This document shows, in pieces, positions 1 to 11,161 of a DNA stretch of 64,000 bases. Numbering within the stretch: position 1 is the first letter of the stretch; every line of letters starts with the position of its first letter. The stretch is taken from positions 509,501 to 573,500 of the forward strand of contig JAVGVS010000280.1 of NCBI GenBank assembly GCA_032718565.1, in the 5' to 3' direction. Origin of the DNA: Distichodus sexfasciatus (taxonomy: Eukaryota > Chordata > Actinopteri > Characiformes > Distichodontidae). The position numbers were made by a program, and so were the translations under genes. The notes beneath the pieces were generated by a model that saw only the letters and a program-made list of their open reading frames with translations, had not been told where the DNA came from and did no database searches.

Positions 1-2240
1 ACATGCTGTGAGTCAAACATTCAGTCTATTCCCTCCTCCCCTGACCTTCTCTTTTTGTACCCTTTCTCTCACTGTCACTTCCAATATCACATTTGCACTT
101 CAAGCAGACCCAGAAATACTTTCCTAAATTAATTAAAACCTCTTAAATCTTTAGCCATTAAAATGCCATCCACAATAACAATGTTAAGGCGCTATATAAG
201 CTCTATAAAAGCTAGTTGGTCAAAAATACATCTGCTTTATGGATTATGCAGTCACAAGTCCTGCTGCTTTCCAAACACTATTATTACGGAGCCAAAGAGG
301 ATAAATATTAAAAAATCCGATTTTATTCGCTGTGACCAAATTTTTAAAAAGAAACGTTCCTCTTGACCGAAAGCTACTATATCCTAAATGAGCTCATAGA
401 CAAGAGGAGCTAACAAGCATTGCGTCGTCCTATCTTCTCCATTTGTTCTATTTCCTACTTTTCTTTTATTACATTCCATTGTTTCATCTCATCTCTCATA
501 TTTGTTCACTCTCGCTTAGCTGGTTTGCTGGCCAAATTTAGCCTTATCTTTATCAAAGTTCTCCTGCCAATGAAAGCAAATTTCACCAGCAATGCTCGGA
601 ATATGAACATTCCACAGAGCTTATCCATCCGGGGAGAGAGAGAATCACTCCTTATCTTCTCTTTCTGTTGATTTTTTGCTTGTTGTTTGTGTTTAAGCAA
701 ATTCCACCCACTCCGTTTCCCACACATCACTTAGATTTCATTAAGGAAGCAATGCTTCATGGCTCAGCAGGTGTAGGTGTTCGCTTTAAGTTCATTTACA
801 TAACAAGGCTAAATGCTGCGCTTATTAATGCCAACGCTCCCCTGTGAAGGAGGCTGGCTCTGGCCTTAAGAAAGACTAATTGACCGTGCTGACTGACCAA
901 TACTTCAAGCTGCTATTAGCAATGTACCAAACTTCCAGCAAACTTGGACAGGCCAGCGGAAGGCTGCAATCCCAAACAGGGGCCCAGCAGAAGCGCCAGG
1001 GTGTGATTCCGTATCTGAGGGCACGGTCTCTCCCGTAACCCCCTTCTCGCAGACTTCTGGGGCTTCTGCCATCACCGACTCCCCAAGCAATTAGAATAGT
1101 CTCAGATGAGGCCAGGTTCGATTTCCAATAGTGCAGAACAGCCATGAACTCTTCAGCGGCTTGGCAGAAGGCCTTTCCACTGGTCCAGTTTGTGAAAAAA
1201 AGACTGGACCTGCATGAGAGTGCTCATGGAATAAGAGATATGGGCTACACCTACGGGTTCTTTATTTAAAACATGGATGTTACTGTATACAGAAGTCATA
1301 CATATGGTTTTGTGTAACTCAAAGGTCCTGAACTTTACTTTAGATGCTTCAAAAGTAAACCTCTTTTCAAATTATTATTTTTTTTATCATAGACATTTTC
1401 TCAAAGTGGCTTTAAAAAGTTCAGGTCCAAACATAGTGAGCAAAACTAGGATTGCAGTGGCTAGGAAAACCTTCTCAAAAGGTACGACAACGAAGCCTAA
1501 CAATGAACTAAGGCAAACAATTGGGTCTCCATCCTCCAAGGGGCAATGCCAGAGAAATATCATGTCCTGTAATTCAAAATTAACGTCTTTGATTTGAGCA
1601 TTGTCTTGTGTATTTGTCTAGAAACTTCCAGAAGTTAGATTCTACTCATTTTACCCCCTGCTTGATCAGTTGCCAACATCACACTCTTTTTTCAGTGTTA
1701 ATATCTTTTACTAAAACCCTATTAAATATTTATTACCAATGAACTACTTGTTCTGTAAACTTTATCTCTTGGTAAAAGCATAGAAAGCCCTTTGGGATTA
1801 ATAAAATGCTTTTGGAACAAACTGATCAAAAATGTAAGTTTTAACACTATACAAACTTTGTGCCGAGGGCAACCGATGGCATCCAAAAAGCAACAATCCC
1901 TAAAACATTTAACCAGAGTATTGATTATTTGAGAAAGTAGAGTGCTTGAGGATTTGGGCGGCGTTGACCCACGGCTCCCTCCTCAGCATTTTAGAGGTGT
2001 AATGCGTGCGGAACGGAGAGGGCCGGCTCAGGAGTATGGTGGAAATTAAACTCTCTCAGGAGTGAAGCACTTTGCTCGTGACAAACCTAAACTCAAAGTG
2101 AGAGTGCAGGGAAAGCTACAGGGGGAACTGAGCACTGCTAAATCGAGCTCAACGGTGGGGAACCTTGCCACGACCAGAGCATCAAGCTCCCAACCCTAAC
2201 ACTCTCTCTCTCCCTAGAGAACTACATAGAACAGGAGTGC

Positions 2241-2242
<2 letters not shown>
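1..2242. other. Unique noncoding sequence
   Basis: I see no gene or recognisable mobile element here. All reading frames are short, and none has the composition or splice context of an exon. The part around 940-1090 is more GC-rich, and the part around 1950-2050 is more CpG-containing than its surroundings; both could be fragments of conserved regulatory sequence, but nothing in them is specific. Confidence 0.6.

Positions 2243-2276
<34 letters not shown>
2243..2276. repeat. (TG)n microsatellite
   Basis: An uninterrupted run of about 17 TG units, ending in a short TGCGCC transition. It is long enough to be length-polymorphic. Confidence 0.95.
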
Positions 2277-2279
<3 letters not shown>

Positions 2280-2669
2280 CTCAGAAATGAACACCACAGA
2301 GACTGTGAGTCTTTTAGAGACAGCAGAGTGAAGCAGCAAAAATAACATCTTATCAGCAACCAAAATTCCTCGAAAAGCCAAAAACCTAACTATACTGGAA
2401 TATCTTATTCTCTCTCTAACTCACTTGTTTCAGTGCGTTCACAGCATAAACATAAGGTAATACCCTTTTACAATGGACACAGTAGGTTGTACATCTACAG
2501 GTATGAACTCTGCAGTAGAGAGAAATACAAATTCCTACTACTAACACTGTAAACACAAAAATACACCGCCGTGTACAGCAGATAAACAGAAACCTCTGAA
2601 ATTCTCTTTTTTCCTATTGAGTCAGATGTTGGAACTGTGAAAAACCTTATATTTCTTCTTCTTCTTCTT

Positions 2670-3076
2670 ATCGTTATTATCATTCATTCATTCATTCATT
2701 TATTTTCTGAACCGCTTAATCCCAACTGGGGTCGCGGGGGGACCGGAGCGTATCCCAGGAACTTACGGGCACAAGGTGGGGACCAACCCTGGGCAGGCTC
2801 CAACACACCATAGGGCACACACACACTCACACAATCACACTCACATTCACACCTTACAGGGCCTATTTAGAGTTCCCAATGAACCTATATCGCATGCCTT
2901 TGGACTGCGGGAGGAAACTGGAGCACCCAGAGAAAACCCACGCGAACACGGGGAGAGCATGCAAACTCCACATAGAAAGGTCCTGCGGCTGTCCGCGGGG
3001 TTTCGAACCCAGGACCTTCTCGCTGTGAGGCGGCAGCGCTAACCACTGCGCCACCGTGCCGCCCCATCGTTATTAT
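2670..3076 (-). mobile_element. DANA-like tRNA-derived SINE, full length, with target-site duplication
   Basis: The body is 2681-3065 on the minus strand and is flanked by an exact 11-bp duplication, ATCGTTATTAT, at 2670-2680 and 3066-3076. The head at the high-coordinate end carries a perfect polymerase III A box (TGGCGCAGTGG, complement of 3043-3053) and B box (GTTCGAAAC, complement of 3000-3008). The body reads like the DANA/Mermaid SINEs known from zebrafish, and the tail ends in ATTAAGCGGTTCAGAAAAT followed by a (GAAT)n run at 2681-2700. An internal CA-rich stretch lies at 2815-2855. The open frames across it are by-products of the SINE. Such elements are transcribed from the internal promoter and copied by a partner LINE that recognises the tail. 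The exact duplication suggests a fairly young insertion. The family name is from recall. Confidence 0.9.
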
Positions 3077-3120
3077 TTTATTTATTTATTTATTTTGTGT
3101 GTGTGTGAGTGGGTGTGTTG
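3077..3120. repeat. (TTTA)n and (TG)n compound microsatellite
   Basis: A short run of TTTA units passes directly into TG units, immediately beside the target-site duplication of the SINE. Confidence 0.8.
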
Positions 3121-4579
3121 TGTGCGTATGGACTGCTAATAAGAAAGACATTTCTACCTTCCTAGTATTACTCTACTGTAATAAACTCTTTGAGCCTTCC
3201 ACCATGTACAATTAGATCGGACGCTCTCTCGCTCCCTTTCCTGTTCTCTTTCTCTCTCTTCCTTAGACATCAGGTTGACCACACACCTACACTCGTTCCT
3301 GAATCCCTCTACTTCAACCACTCTCTTCCGTTGACTTCTCCCCCTCTTCATCCACCCACTCACATCATCCATGCTTTCATTCCCTCTCCGCTTGTCCTTT
3401 CGCTCACTCCTCATTTTCCCTTTTTCTTCATGCAAATGACATGCAAAAATATGAAAGCTTGGCATTTGTTTTAAACACAAGAATTTCAGATCAAATAGAA
3501 AACAGTCATCATTTAATTGCACTTTGTTTTGGGAGAGTTCTAACGTGAAAGCACCTACCACTTGCAGTATAAATGACTGAAAATTTGCATAAGAAATATA
3601 CCGGATCAAATAATTACACCACAGTGTAATATGAGATGTTTTACTGGAGGCAAAATAGTGAACTCTAACTGTATTTAAGAAGGATTCCATTCACTAAATG
3701 CTAATTTCTTTTAGCTAATGATAATATAGCCAGCTAGCATAATACAGAAATTACACATCTAAAACAGTGTTACAGCACTTTGTGGCACATATTTTCCAGC
3801 TCTAGCACTATTTTATTTTCAAACTAATAACTAAGAATTAGTTTTAATTCTAAACCCAAAATGTTAAAACTATTTCTCACTCTATTTTGTCACAGTGCAA
3901 AAACTTGACCTTGGAAGATAACTAACTTAATATTCATGGCTTATTTGAGCTTTCTGAGCATAACGGTGCAGGTATTGTTTGGATATTTGTCCACAGTTTC
4001 TAGACGTATCTCTTAAGCGGTGAAGTCCCATAAGCGAGGTCCACATTCTCTTTAGTGAATGTGAAATAAATGGCATGGATTAAGTAGCTCGCAGTTATGA
4101 CAGAATGGCTAAGTAGCTAAATGAGTAAGCGTGAGACTGCTTTCTGGCTGGCCTCCACTGCTCTTTCTAATTGATGGAGGACATGATAAATAGCGCTCGC
4201 TCTTTATTGCACCCAAATGTTCCACTTTAATTAAATTGTGTCTCTGCCTTAATTACTTCAGTTGAATTGAAGATTGCCCCCCTCCCCCCGCCTTAATACA
4301 CAAGAGAGAGCTGAACTTGTCTGTATTCAGGCTTCATTCCGTCCTTCTCGCTCAAACACCTACATGCACCTGACTTCCCTAAACTCTCTCTCTACACTTC
4401 TACAGAGGTTGTAGAAAGGGTTGAGGATTTAGGTGTAAGTCACAAGTTTCAATATAATATTAATTCAGTGACTGTTTCTATGTCTGCTGCTATCACATAA
4501 TCTGCAATGATGGGATTTAAAAACAGAATTCCTCTTCAACATGAAGTGTAGTTACAATACATATGGTGTCTAATCAATG
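3121..4579. other. Unique noncoding sequence with a pyrimidine-rich part
   Basis: Positions 3225-3420 are pyrimidine-rich (CTCTC and CCTCTTC words), which produces a spurious open frame on each strand. The remainder is AT-rich single-copy sequence. A C-rich patch lies at 4276-4293. No exon or mobile element is visible. Confidence 0.55.
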
Positions 4580-4661
4580 TTTTAATTTTGGATCGATGCT
4601 ATGAGCTTGTCAATCGATCAATCAATGTTTGGATGCAGGTCGATGTATCGTCACACACCTA
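4580..4661 (-). mobile_element. hAT-like transposon end (fragment)
   Basis: Read on the minus strand, the segment starts TAGGTGTGTGACGATACATC at 4661 and continues with repeated ATCGAT and TTGATTGATC words. This is the terminal style of short hAT elements in fish, and it resembles the TAGGGGTGTGCGATAT end of the element at 53213. I could not find a matching opposite end, so this is one end of a decayed copy. The superfamily call is inference from the terminal sequence only. Confidence 0.4.
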
Positions 4662-7600
4662 GTTGAAGAAGGAAAGTGTTTTAATACCTCTATGGTAAAT
4701 GATGCGAGTACAAACATGACGGCAGCTGTCAGCAAACAGCCCAGGGCCGGATCTCGAGGACCGAACCTCAAACATGTCTGTCCAGGACAGCGTCTGAAGA
4801 GTCATCCATCATTTTCTCTGTCTCTCTAAGATGGAGGGATCATTAAGGGGGGATTTGTGCAGGCCAGCAGGGGTTGCCAGTGTGGAGCCTTTGAAGCATT
4901 CTGGGAAAGGGCCATCACCTGCTTCCCAGAAATTGCTACCCATTTGGACCATTACGCTTTTGGAAGCAGCCTATCTGGTCATGCGCTCATGCTCACGGCA
5001 CACCTGCTCTTCCGCCGCAGATAGCCGCTATCACTCTGCCCTGTCAGGCGCCGCTGACCCCAGAGCCGTGTTTCATCTCTGGTCAACAGTGATTAATGAC
5101 TGAAAATGACAAGTGGAGCTGTTCTAGTGTTTGCATGTTGAGATTATGCTTATGGACAAATTGATTTGTCTAATAAACTTCAAAGGCGGATTCAAATTAT
5201 ATTGTAATCCTTTAAATGACAAAGTGAAATTGTAATATGCTGAAAGATACAATGAAACCAAGTTCCCTAGAAGTATTTATTAAAATCTCCCAAGTACCAA
5301 CAGAAAAGTCTATTCAGGCAGTAAAGTAAGACCCAGGCTAAACTCACTCCAAGATTTCACTCTGCCAGAAATTTTGTTCACATCTCATAACTGACAGTCA
5401 ACAGATCAGGAACAACTAAGTGCTAGTCATGTTGCATCAATATTTCTGGTGTAAATACGCGTGGCAAAGTACTGACTGTTTTTGCACCAAAATACAAGAT
5501 CTGTTAAGCTTTAATAAAAACAAACAGCATAAAAAATTAGTTAGCAACTAAAGTTAGCAACCTGATTAACTTTAATTAGCTATACACATCATTTTTCAAG
5601 GACTCACATTGCAACTAAATTTCCGTTCAGAAAAAATACTGCCACAGTCATGTTAAATCATTTATAATCATTGTGAACATCATTATTTTTGCAATCATAT
5701 ATGCTCTGGTGTTTTACCTTCGATGTAAGCAATGGTCTAGAATCTTCTCGCTGGCCATGCTAAACATAGTGAACATGTTTGGTTTTTAATTAATGGATAA
5801 GAAAACATAAAACTCTGAAGTATGATGTGTTTGGGGAAAAAAAGAGTTGACTGCATAAAAAAGATATTCAGATAATTAAATGAATGTCCCTTCATTAACC
5901 TTTAAGAGTATTCAGATGTGCAAATTAGCCTGAAAGCACACCACTACAGGCTAGAAGCACGAAAAGACACAATTGCGCTTCTGTAAAGTGTTTAATGTCA
6001 ATGAACTTAGAGCCTGACGTGGGATGACTGTGATGAATAAACACTTGAAGACACCGAGAGCGCTGTCATGTGGTTCTTGCAATGATGTTTGCTAACTCTG
6101 AAAACACACAACCTACACAGCACTTAGAATTTACATGCATAGCCAGGATGGAAAAATCCATGTAGAGAGCACTGTAGGAGAACTGCGTTTGTGCGAGTGT
6201 GGTTTAGTGTGTGTGTGCTTGAATCAGGTTTACATAGCAGCTGTATTAGATGCAGCCCACTCTAACACTACACGCTTTATAACACTACACTGGGCACTTG
6301 ATTCAATCACGATGGTGCAAAAGTGCCTGAGCTGGAGTGTGTCACTGGGCGCCTCACTGCTAGTTTCTGCCATTCTGACTTAATTACAGCCACTGACTCT
6401 GTGCAATCAATGCTAATGTAAGAGCTGTTGCAATAGCACAGGTAACATTCTGTGGCTTTGCTTACAATCAAACCACCTTTGTCCAGCCTACGCTAGCCCC
6501 ACAATTATCTAAATTAGCTGGGCAATAAACAGGAAGGTGACCATGAGAGCTGGGGCCAGCTCTTTGTAGCCAGGTAAAGAAAGGCCGGGGAAGGACGGTG
6601 AGTCTGACATCTCTGGAAAAATCTATAAGCTCCATGAAGTATGTGACCACAAAGGGAGAAAGGGAGAGGGTGAGAGAAAAAGAGAGCAAACCCCTCCAGG
6701 ATGAGAGTGAGACAGAGACTCCAAGCCACCAGGGCATCCGGCTAATCAAATGAGGCTGCAGTTGGGACATGTCACTCTCAATGCGGAAGGGAATGATTAA
6801 ATCTGCCACAGGAGATGATTAGAACAAGGGATTGGGAGAGGACTGCTAGAAAATAAACAAGGCACAAGGAAGGAAAAGGACGGAAGAGCAGAGAAACAAA
6901 ATAAATGAGGAGAAAATGGAGCACAAGGAACGAGCAAAGACTCACAAAAGGGTTTAGATTCCTCTGTGACTCTGCAAGCTCTTCTCACTAACTACTCACT
7001 TCCGAAAAATGAACAAAATTAATCGGAAATATCACACTGATACTTGGAAACTCAGTCCGCAGCATGAAGCAATCGCCCTAGCTAGCTGTGCTATTTGCCA
7101 CTGTTTGGATTTCACTCACTGTTTGGAAGATTTTTTGGGGGGCATAATCATCTTATAAACTCAATCGTAAAAGGTATTAATGTGACATATAACAGACTAC
7201 AATATCCCTATTTTGTCATTGATTTGTTGCAGTAATGCATTAAAAATTTCTGCTTTCTGCATCAAATTGGTTTTTAAATCGGTTAATGGTTCACTGAAGA
7301 TGAGAAGGGTCTATAAGAACCGATTCAGGGGGTGCAGCCTCACCTGGTCTATTATTGTTACCATGTCTCCTGATATAAATTTGTCACTTATTAGCAAGTA
7401 GCTACCAAGTCCCCTCTGTCTCACAGAGAAATGAGGCATGAAGGATTAATAATAATGAAAATGAGACATTCGTGTGATCTTGAATCTTTTTATGAATCCA
7501 AATCGCTGCTATGAAAGTTTAAAAAACTATAAGAAAGCCTTTGAAATAAAGCCTTTGAGACAAGGTGAAGATGGAAGGTGTTATGTGTTGTAACATATGG

Positions 7601-8142
7601 TGCATGCTAAATTGGAATACAGGCAGAACAGACACATCGGAGAGAAAAACTGGCATGTGCTAATTATTTTATTATTAAATATAACAATTTTTATGTTGAA
7701 ATGCTATTGCCACAGTAAACTGTATAATATATTGACTGTGTGGTAGCCTACTACTTTGAAACTTTTGTGCTTTTTGTAGGTGAACCTCCATAACAATTTC
7801 ACAAAATTCCACAGACTGGTAATAATTGTGGATTGCTATATTGTAATGGAGAACAGTTTTAAAAAGACAAACATTATCCTTCTCACATTATCCATTGTTC
7901 TGCTCTTTTTTATTAACAGTCATAACCTATCTGTTCTCATTATGAGGACTTTCAATCTCTCTCGCTCTACCCCCCCCCATCCCACCCCCCAGGTCTCTCT
8001 AATCTGACACCATCAGGTCTGTAATGCGGCTCATTATTGAAGCACTGGTGGTAATAAGCGTTATAAACCCCACACTCTGCAGCCAGTCGTGCCTTTAAAT
8101 CTGCCTTAATTCAAATCCCGTCCGTAGCGCCATGGCTGGAGC
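4662..8142. other. Unique noncoding sequence
   Basis: Mostly AT-rich single-copy sequence. A 273-base open frame at 4831-5103 lacks splice sites in sensible places and matches nothing I know. A purine-rich patch lies at 6640-6730. The stretch 8020-8142, with ATTATTGAAGCACTGG and CTTTAAATCTGCC, has the look of a conserved regulatory element but cannot be proved from one genome. Confidence 0.5.
7969..7992 (-). other. Possible G-quadruplex motif (minus strand)
   Basis: The plus strand has C runs of 9, 3 and 6 separated by AT and A. On the minus strand this gives G6-T-G3-AT-G9, which satisfies the usual four-times-G3 pattern with loops of 1 to 3 bases. Confidence 0.4.
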
Positions 8143-8241
8143 TACCGTATTTAGGGCCACAAAATGTAGGCAACAACACAGAATGAACATTTCAGGATTT
8201 AATGAAATTATCAGTACAGCAGTACGGTATTATTAAAGCAG
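8143..8241 (+). repeat. 99-bp repeated unit, copy A
   Basis: This unit recurs at 9383-9481 in the same orientation with only two differences that I can count, A/C at 8180 versus 9420 and A/G near the right end. It begins with TACCGTA (8143-8149) and has the inverse heptamer TACGGTA at 8223-8229. Sequence left of 8143 and right of 8241 does not match the flanks of the other copy. It contains ATTTAATGAAATTATCAG, a homeodomain-site-like AT-rich core. It could be a tiny inverted-repeat element or a host segment copied into the transposon at 9218. Confidence 0.9.
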
Positions 8242-8479
8242 CACCTGCCCTCTCTACTCAGCACTATACACTCATGGCAGAGCTGAGGGGAAACAGGGTG
8301 TAATTGTCACTACGTCTCGCGTAAGTTGGGTCTTTCAGGTGCAAATTCATAAGAATTCTCGTGACACATAAGAAAAGTTCTTCATGGGGGAGTTTAGTTA
8401 TCAGCTAAAACTTTTTTTCTTCCAAAGTCATTCAGGTGGAATCAAGAAAACAAGCTGGACATTAGTGACCACAAAATGA

Positions 8480-8665
8480 GTGATTACACAGCACAGCACA
8501 CAGTGCACCACAACGAATTGGGACTTCTACATTTAACCCATCCGTGAAGGAGAAGGTGGGCAGCTGACATGGGCAGTGCACAGGGAGCAGTGATTGGGAA
8601 CGGTACCTTGCTCACGAGTACCTCAGTGGTGCCTTTACTGGTCTCCCTAACCGCTACACTACCTT
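8480..8665 (-). mobile_element. tRNA-derived SINE fragment lacking the B box
   Basis: On the minus strand the head has a perfect A box, TAGTGTAGCGG (complement of 8651-8661). The body contains the widespread fish motif read on plus as ACCTTGCTCACGAGTACCTC and TTAACCCATCC. Compared with the related copy at 10958-11161, the segment that should carry the B box is missing between about 8625 and 8650, so this is an internally deleted copy. It is presumably inactive. Confidence 0.65.
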
Positions 8666-9217
8666 TAAACTGTCATGTCAGCTTATTCTCAGTTATGCCG
8701 ACATGCATTATCTAATTTAATATAAATGTATTATAAATGCAGCCACAAAAAACTAAGATTCTGTCAGGACAAGAACAAGGTCTTCTCTGTTTGAGGTGTG
8801 TTTCAAACCAAATGCCGCAACCCTTCAGGTGGCCACAGGAGGGTGATAACGGCCCCTTTGCAGCATAGATGTACACATGTAAATTTTATATAAATTGATT
8901 AAATGCATAAGATTAATTTTTGAAGAAAGGCCTTGGCAAGCCAATCCTTCAGTACTTTTTAAAACATCTTTTCCAGATGCATGACTTAATGTACTGCATG
9001 CTGGCTTTCCAGTCCTTAATCCTTTAACTTTTCATCAATGATAAGTTTTTGAGGAACCAGAGGAACCTTCTTGGCTGGATCTTTATGAGCCTGCTTAGCT
9101 TTATCAATTTAGAAGTCAGATGAATATTAAAAGCCCAACAATTCTTAGTAGAACAACGTGTGATCACATGGCATGTGATTGTAATGCACTTATTGGGATT
9201 TTGCCCATTGGGGTGAG
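8666..9217. other. Unique AT-rich noncoding sequence
   Basis: I see no gene and no recognisable repeat. The segment separates the SINE fragment from the pogo-like element. Confidence 0.5.
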
Positions 9218-9704
9218 TACCGTATATCTTCCAACAGTAGCCCCGGCGTTTATTCAAAAAATTATTCGGACGGCCCGGTGTTTAAAAGAGTCCGGCGGTT
9301 GTTGGAAACCGGCTATTATTCGCCTCACAGACGGAATGGTAATGGCTAAACGGGGTTCATTTGGCAGTAAAATACGGTATGGTACCGTATTTAGGGCCAC
9401 AAAATGTAGGCAACAACACCGAATGAACATTTCAGGATTTAATGAAATTATCAGTACAGCAGTACGGTATTATTGAAGCAGTATACGGTATTACCGTAAG
9501 CATGAAAAACAGGTACGGTAGACGTCTACTGAACTTTCTTGCCAATGATGCCACCAGCGTGATCTTTTACTACAGACCGCCACTTAAAGGAGACCGGCTG
9601 CTATTGAAGACTGGCATCTATTTGTCACAACATCTCTTCAAACCCGGCGTTTATTGGAAACGGGTGTCAATAAGAGACGGGCCACTACTAGAAGATATAC
9701 GATA
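9218..9704. mobile_element. pogo-like nonautonomous DNA transposon with inverted ends
   Basis: The left end reads TACCGTATATCTTC (9218-9231), and the right end is its complement with one change (GAAGATATACGATA, 9691-9704). The inverted similarity continues inward for about 36 bp in imperfect form. Both ends are TA-bounded, as expected for the Tc1/mariner/pogo superfamily. Subterminal sequence is made of degenerate words of the CCGGCGTTTATT type (near 9244, 9290 and 9644), a style I associate with pogo-type fish elements. No transposase is encoded. The centre carries copy B of the 99-bp unit and several TACCGTA/TACGGTA heptamers. The superfamily assignment is inference. Confidence 0.65.
9383..9481 (+). 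repeat. 99-bp repeated unit, copy B (inside the pogo-like element)
   Basis: The match to 8143-8241 is 97 of 99 positions. On its left, ATACGGTA-TGG-TACCGTAT (9372-9390) forms an inverted repeat with 8-bp arms overlapping the boundary. Just right of it, TACGGTA-T-TACCGTA (9484-9498) forms another. These palindromes bracket the unit only in this copy. Confidence 0.9.
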
Positions 9705-10957
9705 TTAGGATTTTCTTATAATGTTGCAAGTTCAGAAAGTTTGAAATAGCAGAAAAGGTGATAAATAGAGGAACTCAAAGAGGGTAACAGTCATATAAAA
9801 AGCACAAATCCCTACCTCCACAAACGCTTAGCCCAGCAGTATGTGACCATATGCAAAATGTGCGAAAGTCACCTGAGTTAAAGATTGCCTTTATTAGTGC
9901 TGCCCATTCTCATCATTGCAAAGAGGTTTAGCTTCAATGTAGATGGCCACCTGGGGACCAGCGTGACTTTGAGACCCGCACTGGTGAGGAAGCCAGAGGT
10001 GAGAGGAATAATAAAGTCACACTGGACTTACACCGCCTGTCAATTTAGCATTACAGCTGTGACGTATCACTTAGAGGCAGCGCTGCACAGAAACATGTGC
10101 TACTTTAGATAACTCGCCGCTTATAAAGGGTGAAATTTCGACTACCGTGAGCTCCAGTATGATCTACGACTGACCTTGCCGTCTAATTATCTGCTATCCA
10201 TTGGTCAGATTGGTCAGCTCGCTAAGCTTTATATGTTGAGGAAAAAGACATTTAATGTCTTAGTATTGAAAAGAGCAGTCGTCCCCACCACGGTAAGAGA
10301 AAAATTGAAAGTTGCCGGGGGTTTTTTTCGAACAAAACCTTTAACACTGCACAAGTTGCCTGTCCTAAAAATGTCGCCCCCTAGGGGAGACCTGCTGTCA
10401 CTAAAAGAAAGTGAAGCTAATTTATGAAGCCTCCTCCGGTCTCTTTCTCACCCAACACAGCCATAAAGCAGCTTCATAACTAGCAGGGGCACCGGGTGAT
10501 TTATACTCAGCTGAGGTCTCCCGTGACTGGGCCACAGCCTGTCCTCGCTCCCTGCTCTGGCCTGGAGCTCGTTAGAGAAAGCCTAGGTGGAGCAGTGAAA
10601 CTGCAGACCTCCAGGGTGGTGGCATGAGCCACTTTTGGAAAGGGCAGGGCAAAAACCTTGCCTTAAGAGTGAAGTGCAACTTATCAAACACCCAACACCC
10701 AATAAGTTCCAATAAAATTCAAATATAGCCACATATTGATATTTAGTGCAGAGTTGGGCAGCATCTACCTCTGTCTGCATTCTCTACTATCAGCAGCACT
10801 TAGCATAATATGCTGTGTTCTTGGGGTCTTTTAAAGCCATATTAAACAGGGCCATGAGATGCTTTTGAGATGTTCAGTAACACAAATGTCTGTGACTCAA
10901 AACAACAGTTTGTGTTAATTACATATTCAAGGCAAAATAATCCTTTTATGAAAGTGA
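9705..10957. other. Unique noncoding sequence with CNE-like parts
   Basis: Two parts stand out from the AT-rich background. One is 9960-10110, containing the CRE-like TGTGACGTATCA. The other is 10430-10590, GC-richer and with CTCAGCTGAGG, a palindromic E-box. Their texture is like vertebrate conserved noncoding elements. Open frames here end at random and carry no family signature. Confidence 0.4.
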
Positions 10958-11161
10958 GTGTTTTGTCATTGTGAACATAACCCAGTACTGCACAGAATGG
11001 ACCACAACAAAATGTGACATGTGCATCTGACCCATCACTGTAGAATCAGTGGGCAGTTGATGAACAGGTATGTCAGTGCTACCGTTCTGGTCTGGGATTT
11101 GAACTGGTGACCCTCAGATCATAGGAACAAGTACATAACCATTACACTACCACTAGCCCCT
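10958..11161 (-). mobile_element. tRNA-derived SINE (A and B boxes present)
   Basis: On the minus strand the head begins near 11160 and carries a perfect A box, TAGTGTAATGG (complement of 11139-11149), and a perfect B box, GTTCAAATC (complement of 11096-11104), 34 bp further in, the spacing expected of a tRNA-like promoter. The body shares the fish motif read on plus as GCATCTGACCCATC and GTGGGCAGTTGATGAACAGG. It is the better-preserved relative of the fragment at 8480-8665. I see no clear target-site duplication. The family name is left open. Confidence 0.75.

Noticed and set aside
3154..3690. 178-codon open frame on minus
   Set aside because: The basic Glu/Arg-rich part comes from a purine-rich stretch on that strand, the rest has no recognisable motif, and I saw no convincing splice sites.
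4831..5103. 90-codon frame on plus in GC-richer sequence
   Set aside because: No motif, no flanking splice signals, and stops directly upstream. More likely a fragment of regulatory sequence.
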